A stretch of 64,000 bases of DNA from Sulfurimonas sp. HSL3-1 (GCF_039645995.1 NZ_CP147920.1:806001-870000); one strand, 5' to 3'; shown: positions 51,521 through 60,411, counted from the stretch's first letter. Numbers and translations: made by a program. Notes: generated from the sequence alone by a model not told the origin.

Positions 51521-52105
51521 ATGGCTTTTTTCGCCTACCTGATCACCGACGGAAGCTACGCCTGCACTACGCCGGGGGCTTTTGCCAAACACCTGGGGGA
51601 GCTCTTCGCCGCGCAGAAGATTGATTATGCTCTTTACAGGGATAAGTCGAACCCGGATTATGAACGCTTCGCGTCGGTCTTCGTCGATGAATGCCATATG
51701 CACGGCATCAAAGCAATGCTGCACCGCGATGCGGCGCTGGCGGTTGCCCTGGGGGCGGACGGGGTCCACCTGACGTCGACGCAGTTCGACGCGGTCGCCG
51801 GGGCGAAAGCACAGGGCCTCTTTACGGTTGTCTCGACACACAGCGCCGTCGAAGCGATGCACGCGGCGGCCGAAGGGGCCGATGCCATCACCTACAGCCC
51901 GATCTTCGAGAGCCCGGGCAAAGGTGCGCCCAAAGGTTTAGAGGATTTAAATGAAACAGCGGGTAAAATTGACCTACCTGTTATCGCGCTGGGCGGCATC
52001 GTCAGCCCTGCCCAGATTAGCGCGGTCCACGCCGCCGGCGCCGCCGGTTTCGCATCGATTAGATACTTTATAAATTCAGCCAAGGAATCCTTTTGTTCGA
52101 AGTGA
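51521..52105 (+). CDS. ThiE/TenI-like thiamine phosphate synthase family protein
   Basis: 194-residue TIM-barrel of the ThiE/TenI family. Recognisable are YRDKSNP (pyrophosphate-binding lysine), [11 protein letters not shown] (normally GVHLGQ), [18 protein letters not shown] (typical TFxSxxK) and IALGGI. The HLTS change and the absence of clear HMP-binding residues lean toward TenI (thiazole tautomerase) or a divergent ThiE; I cannot decide. It overlaps gatB by 13 nt, so expression follows the atpB-gatB message. Confidence 0.8.
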   Translation: MAFFAYLITDGSYACTTPGAFAKHLGELFAAQKIDYALYRDKSNPDYERFASVFVDECHMHGIKAMLHRDAALAVALGADGVHLTSTQFDAVAGAKAQGLFTVVSTHSAVEAMHAAAEGADAITYSPIFESPGKGAPKGLEDLNETAGKIDLPVIALGGIVSPAQISAVHAAGAAGFASIRYFINSAKESFCSK

Positions 52106-53517
52106 TTATCGGACTCGAAGTCCACGTCCAGCTCAATACGAAAACCAAACTTTTTTGTTCGTGTCCCACCAGTTTCAACGACCGCCCCAACGTCAACACC
52201 TGCCCGACCTGCCTGGCGCTGCCGGGAGCGCTTCCCGTCTTTAACGAGGCCGCGCTCCACAAGGCGGTGATGTTCGGAACTGCCGTCGATGCGACGATCA
52301 ACCGCACCAGTTTCTTTGACCGCAAAAGCTACTTCTACCCCGACAGCCCGAGTGCCTACCAGATCACCCAGCTCTATACCCCTGTCGTCGAGCACGGCAA
52401 GCTCGAGATCGATTTCGAGGACGGTTCGCATAAGACGATCCGCGTCAACCGCGCGCACATCGAGGCGGATGCGGGCAAGAACATCCATGACGGCGCCGTT
52501 TCCAAAGTCGACCTCAACCGCGCGGGCACCCCGCTGATCGAGATCGTTTCCGAACCGGACATGCGTTCGGCGGACGAGGCGATCCTCTACCTGAAAAAAC
52601 TGCATTCCATCGTCCGCTACCTCGACATCAGCGACGCGAACATGCAAGAGGGCTCCTTTCGGGTCGACGTCAACGTCTCCATCCGTCCCAAAGGGGATGA
52701 GAAGCTCTACACCCGCGTCGAGATCAAGAACATCAACAGCTTCCGTTTCATCCAGAAGGCGATCGAGATGGAAGTGGCGCGCCAGATCGACGCCTGGGAA
52801 GACGGTATCTACGACGAGGAGATCGTCCAGGAGACCCGTCTCTTCGACCAGACCAAGCAGGAGACCCGCTCCATGCGCGGCAAGGAAGAGGCGGCGGATT
52901 ACCGCTACTTCCCGGAGCCGGACCTGATGAAAGTTGTCGTTGACGACGCGATGTACGCGGAGGCCACACAGATCCCGGAACTGCCGGACGAAAAACGCGA
53001 GCGCCTCGTCAAAGAGCACGGCCTGCGCGAGTATGACGCAAGCGTCATTACCGCCGAGCTGGAGATGGCGCACTTCTTCGAGAAGATGCTCTCTCAGGGG
53101 ATCAGCGCGAAAAACGCCGTCACCTGGCTCACCGTCGAACTCCAGGGACGCCTCAAGGGCGGCATGACCGTCGCCACCTCCCCGGTGGATGCGGAGAAAC
53201 TGGGCTTGATCGTCAAGCGCATCGAGGACAATACCATCAGCGGCAAGGCGGCCAAAGAGGTCCTGGACTACCTGATGGAGAACGACGAGGGCGTCGATGC
53301 GACGATCGAGAAGCTCGGCCTCAAGCAGGTCAGCGATACGGGGGCCATCGAAGCGATGGTCGACGAGATCCTCGCGGCAAACCCGGCCAAGGTCGAGGAG
53401 TACCGCGGCGGCAAGGACAAACTCTTCGGTTTCTTCGTCGGGCAGGTGATGAAAGCGAGCAAAGGCAGCGCGAACCCGCAGGCGGTCAACGAAATCCTCA
53501 AGCAGAAGCTGGGATAA
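52093..53517 (+). CDS. gatB: Asp/Glu-tRNA amidotransferase subunit B
   Basis: 474-residue GatB, transamidating Glu-tRNA-Gln and Asp-tRNA-Asn. N-terminal [19 protein letters not shown] and the zinc cysteines CSCPTSF and CPTCLALPG are present, as are the [14 protein letters not shown] block, DVNVSIRP and the C-terminal YqeY-like domain (about 325-474). TTG start with AAGGA 6 nt upstream. The pairing with gpsA downstream is as in C. jejuni, but here two potassium-channel-type genes are inserted between them. Confidence 0.96.
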   Translation: MFEVIIGLEVHVQLNTKTKLFCSCPTSFNDRPNVNTCPTCLALPGALPVFNEAALHKAVMFGTAVDATINRTSFFDRKSYFYPDSPSAYQITQLYTPVVEHGKLEIDFEDGSHKTIRVNRAHIEADAGKNIHDGAVSKVDLNRAGTPLIEIVSEPDMRSADEAILYLKKLHSIVRYLDISDANMQEGSFRVDVNVSIRPKGDEKLYTRVEIKNINSFRFIQKAIEMEVARQIDAWEDGIYDEEIVQETRLFDQTKQETRSMRGKEEAADYRYFPEPDLMKVVVDDAMYAEATQIPELPDEKRERLVKEHGLREYDASVITAELEMAHFFEKMLSQGISAKNAVTWLTVELQGRLKGGMTVATSPVDAEKLGLIVKRIEDNTISGKAAKEVLDYLMENDEGVDATIEKLGLKQVSDTGAIEAMVDEILAANPAKVEEYRGGKDKLFGFFVGQVMKASKGSANPQAVNEILKQKLG

Positions 53518-53521
53518 ACAC

Positions 53522-55087
53522 GTGAATCTCTTCTCCAGGGCGCTCGTCGACAGTGCCTACGCTCTGGAGTCCTCCCAAAAACTGCGCCGGACGCGCCACA
53601 GCGTCGACAACCTGATGAACAATGTCGGGTACAGGTACAAGCGCTACTTCGACCTCTTTATGATGGTGCTCATCTTCTCGAGCGTCTTTATCCTGATCCG
53701 CGACGTCAAGTTTCCCCAGCAAGATTTTCTGGCCGTTTTCAACGACTACATCATCTCGCTGATCTTCCTTGTCGAATACCTGATGCGCTTCTGGGTCAGC
53801 AGCGACAGCGCGCGCATTATTATCGATCAGTACGAGAAAGATGAACTGCTGCAGCGGGAGTTCCGGGCGGGCAGGGCGCTGATGAAGGTGCTGATCGCGA
53901 AATGGCGCTATGTCAGTTCCCTCTCGGCCATCATCGACTTCCTGGCGATCATGCCCTTCTTCCACGAACTGCGGCTGCTGCGCCTCTTCATTATTTTCAG
54001 GGTCTTCAAGCTCTTCCGCTACGCCCAGAACATGCACCACTTCGCGGCCATCCTTGCCAGCAAAAAGTTCGAGCTGCTGACGCTCTTTACCTTTGTCGGC
54101 CTGATCATCTTCGTTGCGTCGGTGATGATCTACGTCATGGAGGCGCTCAATCCCGATTCGAAGGTGAACACGCTCTTTGACGCGCTCTACTGGTCGGTGG
54201 TCACGATCTCGACGGTGGGGTACGGCGACGTCGTCCCCGTCAGCGGAGAAGGGAAGCTCGTTGCGTTGGTCGTGATCGTCTCCGGGGTGGCCGTGCTGGC
54301 CTTTGCGACCTCCATTGTGGTGGCGGCGTTCACGGAGAAACTGGACGACATCCGCGACGGGAAACTGATCCAGGACGTCCAGAAACTCAAAGGCATCTAC
54401 CTGATCTGCGGGTACGGCACGGTGGCGCAGCAGACCGCTTCCAAACTCCGCCGGATGGGACGGAGCGTGGTGATCCTTGACGCCGACGCGGCGAAGATCG
54501 CCGAAGCGCGGCGCCATCACGACCTGGCCCTGGCAATCGACCCCTCCAGCCTGGAGGCGCTCGGGCAGCTGGGCATCGATCCCGGCCGGCAGGTGCGGGC
54601 CGTGATCCTGTTGGGGGATACCGACGTGGAGAACGTCTACACGGCGTTGACGTTGCGCTCGATGAACAAGGATCTGAGGATCCTCTCCCTGCTGCATGAC
54701 AAGAAGCACCGGCGTAAGTTGGAGAGTGCGGGGGTCGACGACGTCGTCTATGCCCAGGAGCTGATCGGCCAGCTTTCGCGCGAATACAGCGACCAGCCCA
54801 TCGCCTTCGAGGCGCTGCACGCTTTGCGCGCCGAACATTCGGGGGTCGTGATCGACGAGATCCTGATCGACGAGCGGATGGCACGATTCGTACAGACGGT
54901 GCAGGACCTCAAAATCAGGGGGCGCCGGCTGATCCTGCTCGGGGTGGAGTCACGCCGCGAAGCGCGCTTCGTCTTTAACCCCCCGGTTGATTTCGCGGTC
55001 GAAGAGAACGATCTGCTCGTCGTCATAGGGGAGAATGCGATGCTGCACGAATACCGGATAGATTTGCATCAGGCGGTGCATTCATGA
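53522..55087 (+). CDS. Six-helix potassium channel with voltage-sensor-like S4 and RCK domain
   Basis: 521 residues. Helices S1 (about 43-60), S2 (75-92), S3 (131-147, Asp139) and S4 (149-167) with basic residues R151, R154, R160, K163 and R166 in near-three spacing. S5 (184-207), pore with filter TVGYGD (231-236) and S6 (247-270) follow. A cytosolic RCK/TrkA-N domain starts at about 291 (YLICGYGTVAQQT), with a second, TrkA-C-like part at about 430-521. This is the Kv/BK-type plan. GTG start, 4 nt after gatB, and a 4-nt overlap with the next RCK gene. Confidence 0.92.
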   Translation: MNLFSRALVDSAYALESSQKLRRTRHSVDNLMNNVGYRYKRYFDLFMMVLIFSSVFILIRDVKFPQQDFLAVFNDYIISLIFLVEYLMRFWVSSDSARIIIDQYEKDELLQREFRAGRALMKVLIAKWRYVSSLSAIIDFLAIMPFFHELRLLRLFIIFRVFKLFRYAQNMHHFAAILASKKFELLTLFTFVGLIIFVASVMIYVMEALNPDSKVNTLFDALYWSVVTISTVGYGDVVPVSGEGKLVALVVIVSGVAVLAFATSIVVAAFTEKLDDIRDGKLIQDVQKLKGIYLICGYGTVAQQTASKLRRMGRSVVILDADAAKIAEARRHHDLALAIDPSSLEALGQLGIDPGRQVRAVILLGDTDVENVYTALTLRSMNKDLRILSLLHDKKHRRKLESAGVDDVVYAQELIGQLSREYSDQPIAFEALHALRAEHSGVVIDEILIDERMARFVQTVQDLKIRGRRLILLGVESRREARFVFNPPVDFAVEENDLLVVIGENAMLHEYRIDLHQAVHS

Positions 55088-55809
55088 ATGTCGACGCTAT
55101 CATTCTTTTCGGCTACAACGAATTCGCGCGAGAGATCGCGCAGCAGCTCCGGTACAGCTGCAGTCGCATCGTCATTTACGCGCTTAATAACGGCGATGTG
55201 GAACAGGCGCAGGCGGAGGGGTTCGAGGCGCATCTGGCGGACCTGGAGGACAACTGGGATGATCTGCTCTCCTTTGACCTCTCCGTGACGCGGATCATCT
55301 GCGCGCTGGAGAGCGAAGCGGAGAACGTTTTTCTGACCCTCTCCCTGCGCGACCGTTTTCACGAAGCGGTGATCGTGGCCCTTGCCACGACCCAAGAAAA
55401 CGCGTCAAAGCTCCGGCTGGCCGGTGCGAACAAGGTGATCGCCGAACTGCAGACGACGGCGAACCTGGTCATCGAGCGGCTGGAAAAACCGGTGATCACC
55501 CGTTTGCTCGACGCACTGATGGATACGCAGATGGAGCTCAAAGTCGCCCAGATCACCCTGACGGAGCTCTCCCCGGCGGTCGGAAAGCATATCAACGAAC
55601 TGCTCGAAACGACGCAGCGCGATATCATCGTCCTGGCCGTCGTCGACCAGCGGATGAGCGAGTCGTTCATCTTTACGGCCAAGGGGTATAACCACCTGCT
55701 CGACCCGGGGGATGTTTTAGTCGTGATAGGTTACGATAAGGAGATAAAGGCATTTGAAGAGGAAGTTGGAGGGGTACGTGAAACGGATCGCAGTCATCGG
55801 GGCGGGTAA
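55084..55809 (+). CDS. TrkA-like RCK protein, partner of the channel
   Basis: 241 residues, cytosolic, with a TrkA-N domain (about 3-130; FGYNEFAREIAQQL nucleotide loop, one Gly short of the usual GxGxxG) and a TrkA-C domain (about 150-225; LTELSPAVGKHINELL). It has no membrane part. Its ATGA overlap with the channel gene implies equal synthesis, so it may co-assemble in the gating ring. The end overlaps gpsA by 32 nt in another frame. Confidence 0.88.
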   Translation: MNVDAIILFGYNEFAREIAQQLRYSCSRIVIYALNNGDVEQAQAEGFEAHLADLEDNWDDLLSFDLSVTRIICALESEAENVFLTLSLRDRFHEAVIVALATTQENASKLRLAGANKVIAELQTTANLVIERLEKPVITRLLDALMDTQMELKVAQITLTELSPAVGKHINELLETTQRDIIVLAVVDQRMSESFIFTAKGYNHLLDPGDVLVVIGYDKEIKAFEEEVGGVRETDRSHRGG

Positions 55810-56674
55810 GTGGGGTTCGGCCCTGGCATTTGCATTGGGGCAGAACCCGGAGAACGAGGTCGTTATCACGTCGCGCCATCCCAGGGACGTTCCCAATTTC
55901 GTCGACCTGGAGACGGCGCTGCAGCGCGAATACCTTGTCATGGCGATCCCCGCCCAGCAGGTCGGCGCGTGGCTGAAAGAGCACTTCCGCTACCGCGACC
56001 AGAAGGTGCTCGTCGCGGCCAAGGGGATCGAAGCGTCAACGGGCCGCTTTCTCAACGAAATCTTCGCCCCCTACGTGCCCGATCAGAACATCGCGTTTCT
56101 CTCAGGCCCCTCTTTCGCGGCGGAGGTGATCCAGGGACTGCCGACGGCCCTCGTCGTCAGCAGCGCGGACGCGCAGACGGCGATGGGCTTTGCCGAGGCC
56201 TTTCCCGAATTTATCCGCACCTATAGCGACGATGATATCGCCGGGGCGGAAGTGTGCGGCAGCTATAAAAACGTCATTGCCATCGCCGCGGGGATCTGCG
56301 CGGGGTTGAAGCTCGGCAATAATGCGGCGGCGGCGCTCATCTCCCGCGGCCTGATCGAGATGCGGCGCTTCGGCCTTGCCTACGGTGCACGGGACGAGAC
56401 CTTTCTCGGTCTCAGCGGAGCGGGGGACCTCTTCCTGACGGCCAGCTCGGTATTGTCGCGGAACTACCGTGTCGGTCTCGGACTGGCCGAAGGCAAGGCG
56501 AAAGAGCAGATCGTCGAGGAGCTGGGCGAAGTGGCCGAGGGGATCGGGACGGCCTACGCGCTGCACGGCATCGCGCAGCGCAGCGGGGTCTACTTGCCGA
56601 TCGCGACGGAGGTGTATGAAATCCTGGAGGGCAAAGCGCCCCGGGAGAGCCTCAACGACCTGCTGACGAGGTAG
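55778..56674 (+). CDS. gpsA: Glycerol-3-phosphate dehydrogenase [NAD(P)+]
   Basis: 298 residues making glycerol 3-phosphate for phospholipids. Rossmann start KRIAVIGAGKWGSALA, then LVMAIPAQQV, KGIEASTGRF, SGPSFAAEV, catalytic Lys in CGSYKNVIAIAAGI, and LSGAGDLFLT. Shorter than the usual 330, mostly in loops. The GTG start with GGAGGGG 3 nt upstream gives the canonical N-terminus. A longer in-frame TTG is rejected. Confidence 0.94.
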   Translation: MKRIAVIGAGKWGSALAFALGQNPENEVVITSRHPRDVPNFVDLETALQREYLVMAIPAQQVGAWLKEHFRYRDQKVLVAAKGIEASTGRFLNEIFAPYVPDQNIAFLSGPSFAAEVIQGLPTALVVSSADAQTAMGFAEAFPEFIRTYSDDDIAGAEVCGSYKNVIAIAAGICAGLKLGNNAAAALISRGLIEMRRFGLAYGARDETFLGLSGAGDLFLTASSVLSRNYRVGLGLAEGKAKEQIVEELGEVAEGIGTAYALHGIAQRSGVYLPIATEVYEILEGKAPRESLNDLLTR

Positions 56675-56680
56675 AAGGGC

Positions 56681-58030
56681 ATGGGCGGATCAACGGTCAA
56701 GATCCTCTGGGCCGTCGGGACGGCGCTGCTCCTTTACGCCCTGGTATTGCCGATACTTTCCCCGGTGCAGGCGGCCCTGGCCGGGGTCGTGACGCTGCTG
56801 GTCGTGCTCTGGACCAACGAGGGGCTGCCGCTGGGCGTCGTTTCGCTCCTGCCCATCGTACTCTTCCCGGCGCTGCACATTCTGCCGACCAAGATGACCA
56901 CGGTCAATTACGCCCATCCTATCATCTACCTTTTTCTCGGCGGATTCATGCTGGCCATCGCCGTGGAGAAGAGCGGGCTGCACATCTGGATCGCACGGAA
57001 GATGCTGGGGATCTTCCCGGCGACGGGGCGGGGGATCATCATCTCGCTGGCGGTGACGTCGGGGGTGATGAGCTCGATCCTCTCGAACACGACGACGGCC
57101 CTGCTGCTGATGACCATTGCGCTTTTCCTCTCCGACGACCCGCGGCTGAAGATGCGGTTTACGCTGGCCATCGCCTACGGTGCCAGCATCGGGGGGATCC
57201 TGACCCCCATCGGCACCCCGCCGAACCTGATCCTGCTGGGGGTCATGGAGGAGCACGGGATGGCCATGATCCCCTTTGTGCAGTGGATGTGGATGGTTGC
57301 CCCGCTGGCCCTCGTCATGATTGTCGTCATCTCCGTGGTGCTCGCCGTGGGGATCAAAGACGTCCGCCTGGCGCTTCCGGAGGAGGAGAAACCGCTGAGT
57401 GGGGATCAGAAGAAGCTCCTGGCCCTGCTGGGAGGCTTGGTGGTGCTGTTGCTCGTCAATGCCCCCATCCGTCCCTGGTGGGAGGGGCTCGGTATGAGCG
57501 AACCGGTGATTCTGCTCAGCGCCGGTCTGCTGCTCTTCGCGCCCCCGTTCAATCTTTTGATCTGGCAGGAGGACAAGGCGAAGATTCCCTACCGCATCAT
57601 GTTCCTGTTCGGGGCGGGGTTCGCGATCGCCAAGGCCTTTTCCGAAACGGGACTGGCGGGTCGGGTTGCCGAATTCCTCGTCGATTACAGCTATTTGACG
57701 CCGCTTTACCTGATGCTGATCGTCGCGGCGCTGATCACCTTCACGACGGAGATCACCTCCAATACGGCGCTTATCTCCATTATGCTGCCGGTGATCTACG
57801 CGGTGGCGCAGCAGACGGGGCTGGATGCGACGCTGTTTATGATGGTGGCAACGATCTGTTCGAGCTACGCCTTTATGCTACCCATCGCGACCCCTCCCAA
57901 CGCCATCGCGATGTCCAGCGGGGTCATCCCGATACGGACGATGGCGCTTTACGGACTTCTGTTCAATCTTGTCGGCATCATTCTGATCGTGTTGATCGCC
58001 TACCTCTTCTGGCGCCCTGTCCTGGGCTGA
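56681..58030 (+). CDS. SLC13/DASS-family anion:sodium symporter
   Basis: 449-residue transporter with 11-13 helices. The two sodium/substrate motifs are SILSNTTTA (about residue 126) and EITSNTALISIMLP (about 355), and the C-terminal signature LPIATPPNAIAMSSG is intact. Family members carry dicarboxylates, citrate, sulfate or phosphate; the substrate cannot be fixed from sequence here. It starts 6 nt after gpsA and ends 3 nt from the convergent EEP gene. Confidence 0.9.
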   Translation: MGGSTVKILWAVGTALLLYALVLPILSPVQAALAGVVTLLVVLWTNEGLPLGVVSLLPIVLFPALHILPTKMTTVNYAHPIIYLFLGGFMLAIAVEKSGLHIWIARKMLGIFPATGRGIIISLAVTSGVMSSILSNTTTALLLMTIALFLSDDPRLKMRFTLAIAYGASIGGILTPIGTPPNLILLGVMEEHGMAMIPFVQWMWMVAPLALVMIVVISVVLAVGIKDVRLALPEEEKPLSGDQKKLLALLGGLVVLLLVNAPIRPWWEGLGMSEPVILLSAGLLLFAPPFNLLIWQEDKAKIPYRIMFLFGAGFAIAKAFSETGLAGRVAEFLVDYSYLTPLYLMLIVAALITFTTEITSNTALISIMLPVIYAVAQQTGLDATLFMMVATICSSYAFMLPIATPPNAIAMSSGVIPIRTMALYGLLFNLVGIILIVLIAYLFWRPVLG

Positions 58031-58033
58031 GGC

Positions 58034-58750
58034 TCAGCGTTTGAAGGTGGCGAGTATGGGGTTGTGGTCCGAGACCCGGCCCGTGTTGACGGCTTCGGCG
58101 GTAAGCAGGGTGAGGCCGCGGAAGTAGAGGTGGTCGAGGGGCTTGGAAAAGCGCTGCTTGATATGGTGCCCGTTGGCACAGGTGGCGGGGAGGAGGTCGA
58201 TCGAGCGGGCAAAGCCTTCGAGGTACTCCATCCGTTTCCGGCTCCAGGTATTGAAATCCCCCGTGACGATCATCGGCCCTTTGCGCTGTTGCAGGGCGAT
58301 GCGGAGCCGGTCGATCTCTTCGATGAAGACGGCGGCGGAGACGAAGTTGATGGCGTGGAGGTTGACGGCGACGAGTTCGCTGCCGTTTTCGAAGGGGTGG
58401 GTCGTGATCAGCAGGCTTTTACGGGTGGCGATGTGCATCTCCCGCCGGTTGGTCTTCAGGCTGACCGTATCGTGGATGGGGCTTTTGGCCGCCGTCAGAA
58501 CACCGTACTGGCGGTGGCGGAGATTGATGTTGATGGCGGCGGAGACGTTATACCCCGGAAAGTGTTCTGCCGTATGGGTATCAAGAACCGCTTCCTGGAA
58601 CAAAATCAGTTCGGGCGTCCCGGTCGCCAACAGCGATTGCAGCGTTTTGTCGAAGGGGGGACGCCCCATCTCTTTGTGGACGTTCCAGGTCAGCAGCGAA
58701 AAGGTGTCAGGCAGGGGAATCCCCGCCTCGTCCGATCGGTAGTGTCGCAT
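58034..58750 (-). CDS. Endonuclease/exonuclease/phosphatase-fold protein
   Basis: 238 residues with all EEP catalytic motifs: TWNVHK (Asn), ILFQEAVL (metal Glu), AVNLHAINF, VTGDFNTWS (Asp/Asn), LDHLYFRG and VSDHNPILATF (Asp-His). No signal peptide is clear. Substrate may be DNA, phosphoinositide-like or sphingolipid; small EEP proteins of this kind (YafD-like) are uncharacterised. Divergent from the Dabb gene across a gap containing a 16-nt palindrome. Confidence 0.85.
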   Translation of the reverse strand: MRHYRSDEAGIPLPDTFSLLTWNVHKEMGRPPFDKTLQSLLATGTPELILFQEAVLDTHTAEHFPGYNVSAAININLRHRQYGVLTAAKSPIHDTVSLKTNRREMHIATRKSLLITTHPFENGSELVAVNLHAINFVSAAVFIEEIDRLRIALQQRKGPMIVTGDFNTWSRKRMEYLEGFARSIDLLPATCANGHHIKQRFSKPLDHLYFRGLTLLTAEAVNTGRVSDHNPILATFKR

Positions 58751-58760
58751 AATTCAATCA

Positions 58761-58776
58761 TAACCTACATAGGTTA
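58761..58776. promoter_or_regulatory. Perfect 7-bp inverted repeat between divergent genes
   Basis: TAACCTA-CA-TAGGTTA, 10 nt before the EEP start on one side and 52 nt before the Dabb start on the other, beside the -10-like TAAAAT (58775-58780). The position and symmetry suit an operator for a dimeric regulator. Confidence 0.5.
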
Positions 58777-58827
58777 AAATGGCATCAAAAAAAGAGCCCC
58801 TTCTGGGGGAAATCAAAGGAGAAAATC

Positions 58828-59118
58828 ATGGTTGTCCATATCGTAATGTTTACATTCAAAGAGGAGAACAAAGCGGCGAACGTCGCCAAGGCAAAGGCGA
58901 TGCTCGAGGCGCTCACGGAGAAGATCGATCCGCTGCTCAGCATGGAAGTCGGCGTGGATTTCAACGGGAGCGAACGGGCGATGGACCTGGTACTGACGAC
59001 GACCTTTGAAACGGAAGAGGGACTCGCAACCTATGCAACGCACCCGGCGCATCTGGAAGTCGTGGCATTCATCAAGGACGTGACCGAGATGTCAAAGGTG
59101 GTTGATTACGTACGTTAA
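58828..59118 (+). CDS. Dabb (stress-responsive A/B barrel) domain protein
   Basis: 96 residues, a single dimeric ferredoxin-like Dabb domain. It begins MVVHIVMFTFKEE, and has LTEKIDPLLSMEVGVDF and TYATHPAHLEVVAFIK (the conserved HPxH segment). Some Dabb proteins are cyclases or decarboxylases of small aromatic compounds, many are unassigned. AAAGGAG is 7 nt before the ATG. The CCCC-TTCT-GGGG hairpin (58797-58808) directly precedes the ribosome site. Confidence 0.9.
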   Translation: MVVHIVMFTFKEENKAANVAKAKAMLEALTEKIDPLLSMEVGVDFNGSERAMDLVLTTTFETEEGLATYATHPAHLEVVAFIKDVTEMSKVVDYVR

Positions 59119-59134
59119 AGGCAAGGGGTGGGTT

Positions 59135-59156
59135 GCGGGGCCGGTGCCCGGCCCGC
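59135..59156. terminator. GC-rich hairpin between convergent genes
   Basis: A nine-pair GC stem with one bulged G and a TGC loop lies in the 41-bp gap between the Dabb and lipoprotein stops. There is no U-run on either side, so it may act as a weak bidirectional terminator or 3'-end stabiliser. Confidence 0.5.
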
Positions 59157-59159
59157 GTC

Positions 59160-59645
59160 TCAGTTACATTCGTTGAGAGAAGGGTTCTGGAAGAGCTGGT
59201 TGATATTCTCTTCGATGAAGCGGTAGTCGACACCGTCGATGTGCAGCCCCGCTTTCCTGATCTCGATACAGTTGACCTTCGTTTTGGTCCATTGGCCGCC
59301 CAGGACCCCTTTTTGGCTGCTTTTGCCCGGGGGAACGCGCTCATAGTCGTCGGCCCAGAGCGTGACGGTCTGGCCGTCTTCGGTGACGCCTTCCAAGAAG
59401 AAGGTGGCCATGTCAACCGGTTTGGCTGACGTGTTGACGAAATAGACGATCGGGTGGCTGTTCCCCTTCTCATCGGTTTCGACATCAACATCGTAGATGA
59501 CGACCGGCATCTTCATCTTTTTCGCGCTTTCCATATCCACATGGCTCGGTACCAGTACATTTGTCAGCGTATTCAGCTTCGCACAGCCGGTCATTAGACC
59601 TGCGGCTGCGACTGACGACATAAGAAACGCAAATCCTCTTCGCAT
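59160..59645 (-). CDS. Lipoprotein of YcfL/DUF1425-like size, hypothetical
   Basis: 161 residues. Lipoprotein signal peptide with lipobox GLMTGC (Cys about 21). The mature part is beta-rich: MPVVIYDVDVETDEKG, PIVYFVNTSAKPVDMATFF, TVTLWADDYERVPPGKSSQKG, and two Cys near 135 and 160 that may pair. The single immunoglobulin-like domain recalls DUF1425/YcfL proteins, weakly. AGGAGG is 8 nt upstream. TATAAT on the minus strand (59676-59681) is the likely -10, about 30 nt upstream. Confidence 0.72.
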   Translation of the reverse strand: MRRGFAFLMSSVAAAGLMTGCAKLNTLTNVLVPSHVDMESAKKMKMPVVIYDVDVETDEKGNSHPIVYFVNTSAKPVDMATFFLEGVTEDGQTVTLWADDYERVPPGKSSQKGVLGGQWTKTKVNCIEIRKAGLHIDGVDYRFIEENINQLFQNPSLNECN

Positions 59646-59715
59646 AAAGCTATCCTCCTAAAAATATTAAAAATGATTATATCGGATGCGAGGCTTAAAG
59701 GACCATGAAGATATA

Positions 59716-59732
59716 ACAATTTGTAAAATTGT
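59716..59732. promoter_or_regulatory. AT-rich inverted repeat upstream of the lipoprotein gene
   Basis: ACAATTT-GTA-AAATTGT, perfect 7-bp arms, flanked further out by GAAGA (59708-59712) and TCTTC (59732-59736). It lies between the methyltransferase stop and the lipoprotein -10, so it could be an operator or a 3'-end hairpin; no U-run follows. Confidence 0.45.
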
Positions 59733-59763
59733 CTTCAGGATGTGATAGATTTATGATGCCCGT

Positions 59764-60411
59764 CTATAGGGCTTTTGAGAGAAGAACGATCTTTTTTCCA
59801 TCGTGACAAATGCGCTTCATCTGCAGCCGTTCTGCCGCGATTTCAAAGCTTCTCGGCGTGAAAAAAACGAGGTGTGTCGGGTCGCGGCGGTACCACCAGT
59901 TCTGGTAGAACGCCTCGCTGTTTTGGTGAAACTGCGTCATCAGTGCCAGGGTGCCTCCCGGGACGAGACGCGCGTTCAGTTCGGCAAGGGTCCCCATCGG
60001 GTCGGCGATGTGCTCGATCACCTCGGTGGAGGTGATCAGGTCAAAACGTGCATCCTCCGCCGGGGGCTCCGGCGCGAAATATTTGTCGTAGATCGTGACC
60101 TCGAAACCGCGGCGGCGCAGCAGTTCGGCCAGTACCGGCGCGGGACCGGAGCCGAAATCGAGGACCCGCTTGACGGGACGGTCGACGGCCGCGAGCGTAT
60201 AATCGATGAAGGCTTCGAACATGGCGACGTACCCTTCGTTCTCGATCGAGTTGTTATGTTCGTCGTACTTTTTCCGTTCCTGCGCCTCCGAAGGGTGGGC
60301 GTTTTCCTCTTTAAAGAGCAGTTCGCAGTGGGGGCAGTGGTAGGTGAGGCAGTCTAGCTGCCGGTCTCGGAAGGAGGGGGAGGGGGTCTGGCAGAGCGGG
60401 CACTTTTTCAT
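59764..60411 (-). CDS. Class I SAM methyltransferase with N-terminal zinc ribbon
   Basis: 215 residues. An N-terminal zinc-ribbon-like segment (CPLCQ near residue 4 and CPHC near residue 26) is followed by a methyltransferase domain with SAM motif VLDFGSGPAPVLAELL (about 83-98), FDLITSTEVIEHIADP and a C-terminal HLVFFTPRSFE. The Zn-ribbon plus methyltransferase layout is common in small unassigned enzymes, including RlmA-like and UbiG-like ones. ATG lies in an ATGA overlap with the ABC-F gene. Substrate unknown. Confidence 0.85.
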   Translation of the reverse strand: MKKCPLCQTPSPSFRDRQLDCLTYHCPHCELLFKEENAHPSEAQERKKYDEHNNSIENEGYVAMFEAFIDYTLAAVDRPVKRVLDFGSGPAPVLAELLRRRGFEVTIYDKYFAPEPPAEDARFDLITSTEVIEHIADPMGTLAELNARLVPGGTLALMTQFHQNSEAFYQNWWYRRDPTHLVFFTPRSFEIAAERLQMKRICHDGKKIVLLSKAL

